7,039 nt of DNA from NCBI GenBank assembly GCA_945875195.1, contig CAMCJW010000153.1, positions 1 through 7,039 of the forward strand, written 5' to 3'. Below the pieces are notes generated by a model, which saw only the letters and a list, made by a program, of their open reading frames with translations, did not search any database and had not been told where the DNA came from. The stretch is from Chitinophaga pinensis (GTDB lineage: Bacteria; Bacteroidota; Bacteroidia; UKL13-3). The translations under genes and the position numbers were made by a program. Position 1 is the first letter of the stretch; each line of letters begins with the position of its first letter. Below, one piece after another: positions 6,513 to 7,039 of the stretch.

Positions 6513-7039
6513 TCATGCCAATTTTTTCTTGTGTTTGGTGATAAGAATCACCAAACCAACAATTGAACCTATAATAAATACAGATGAAATGAGCTCTGCT
6601 TGGGTAATGTGTTTACTTAATATATTATAAGTGGTATTTACCCTAATTTTTTCAATGGTAAATCTTTCTAAACCGTTCAATAATAAATAAAACAAAAAGA
6701 AGGTGCCCGGAATAGTAAACTTCTTCCTAATTACCCAAAGAAAAGCAAAAAGTAGTATGCAAATTACCGCTTCATACAAGGCTGTTGGGTATACTGGATT
6801 TAATAATTGATTACAATGCATTCCTTCACAGCCGGGTATTGGCACTCCTTCATTTAAAACATTATTTGGATACCTGTATGCCCAAACCCAATCTGGTAAA
6901 AAGCTCAGCCAATCTGGCTTTGGCGCTAAATTATCTACACCCCAATCTCCATCGCCACTTAATTGGCAGCCAATTCTTCCTGTTCCATAAGTTAACATCA
7001 GGGCAGCGGCGGCAGAATCGCAGGTATGCCAGGCTGGAA
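6513..7039 (-). CDS. lgt: Prolipoprotein diacylglyceryl transferase Lgt (5' partial)
   Basis: C-terminal 174 residues of the inner-membrane enzyme that moves diacylglycerol from phosphatidylglycerol to the lipobox cysteine of prolipoproteins, the first step of lipoprotein maturation. The N-terminal half lies beyond the window edge; the frame continues above the internal Met at 6998 (visible residues AWHTCDSAAAAL), so that Met is not the start. The signature GRIGCQLSGDGDWG (visible 20-33) holds the conserved Arg corresponding to E. coli Arg143. NPVYPTALYE (80-89) is the conserved segment before a membrane helix, and NGLERFTIEKIRVN (121-134) carries the second essential Arg region (E. coli Arg239). 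Two further hydrophobic helices and a basic tail (KHKKKLA) follow. A proline- and tryptophan-rich insert between the two motifs (PDWLSFLPDWVWAYRYPNN) is typical of Bacteroidota Lgt. It is the first visible gene of the minus-strand cluster. Confidence 0.95.
   Translation of the reverse strand, partial: PAWHTCDSAAAALMLTYGTGRIGCQLSGDGDWGVDNLAPKPDWLSFLPDWVWAYRYPNNVLNEGVPIPGCEGMHCNQLLNPVYPTALYEAVICILLFAFLWVIRKKFTIPGTFFLFYLLLNGLERFTIEKIRVNTTYNILSKHITQAELISSVFIIGSIVGLVILITKHKKKLA

Noticed and set aside
1..7039. Mobile element, CRISPR, tRNA or defence system
   Set aside because: I saw no transposase or integrase, terminal inverted repeats, direct-repeat arrays or tRNA-like cloverleaf; gene content is envelope and housekeeping.

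Overview
The window looks like a chromosomal segment of a low-GC Bacteroidota bacterium. Three things point there: a large secreted protein ending in what looks like a type IX secretion (T9SS) sorting domain, a DUF4294-family protein (a family I know from Bacteroidota), and an Lgt with the Bacteroidota-style GRIGCQ-GDGDWG signature. Non-ATG starts and mostly absent Shine-Dalgarno sequences fit the same phylum. I cannot name the genus.

Layout: the left 3.2 kb is one plus-strand gene, cut at its 5' end by the window edge. It encodes a giant exported protein: Asp-box/BNR (sortilin-like) beta-propeller repeats, then a PKD domain, then a jelly-roll or MAM-like module, then a C-terminal sorting domain. 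After a 27-nt convergent gap, everything to the right lies on the minus strand. In transcription order (right to left) it reads lgt (5' end beyond the window), a DUF4294 periplasmic protein, a predicted outer-membrane beta-barrel protein, a membrane-anchored family 2 glycosyltransferase, and rsmG (16S rRNA G527 N7-methyltransferase). Gaps are 37, 66, 73 and 0 nt. This could be one operon, but a Bacteroidota-type promoter (TTTG, 19 nt, CATATTTG) lies just upstream of the beta-barrel gene and may start a second unit. A weak hairpin with a U-run follows rsmG.

Functionally the minus-strand genes are mostly envelope-related: lipoprotein maturation (Lgt), an exported DUF4294 protein, an outer-membrane barrel and a membrane glycosyltransferase. 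rRNA modification sits at the distal end, coupled to the glycosyltransferase. The plus-strand gene is an independent cell-surface or secreted protein.

I found no RNA genes, CRISPR, insertion sequences, phage genes or defence/toxin modules. No stretch above about 75 nt lacks a gene. I do not see a convincing novel system. The points most worth a second look are the domain layout of the surface protein, the same-frame zero-gap junction between the glycosyltransferase and rsmG next to an A9 run, and the role of DUF4294 beside lgt.
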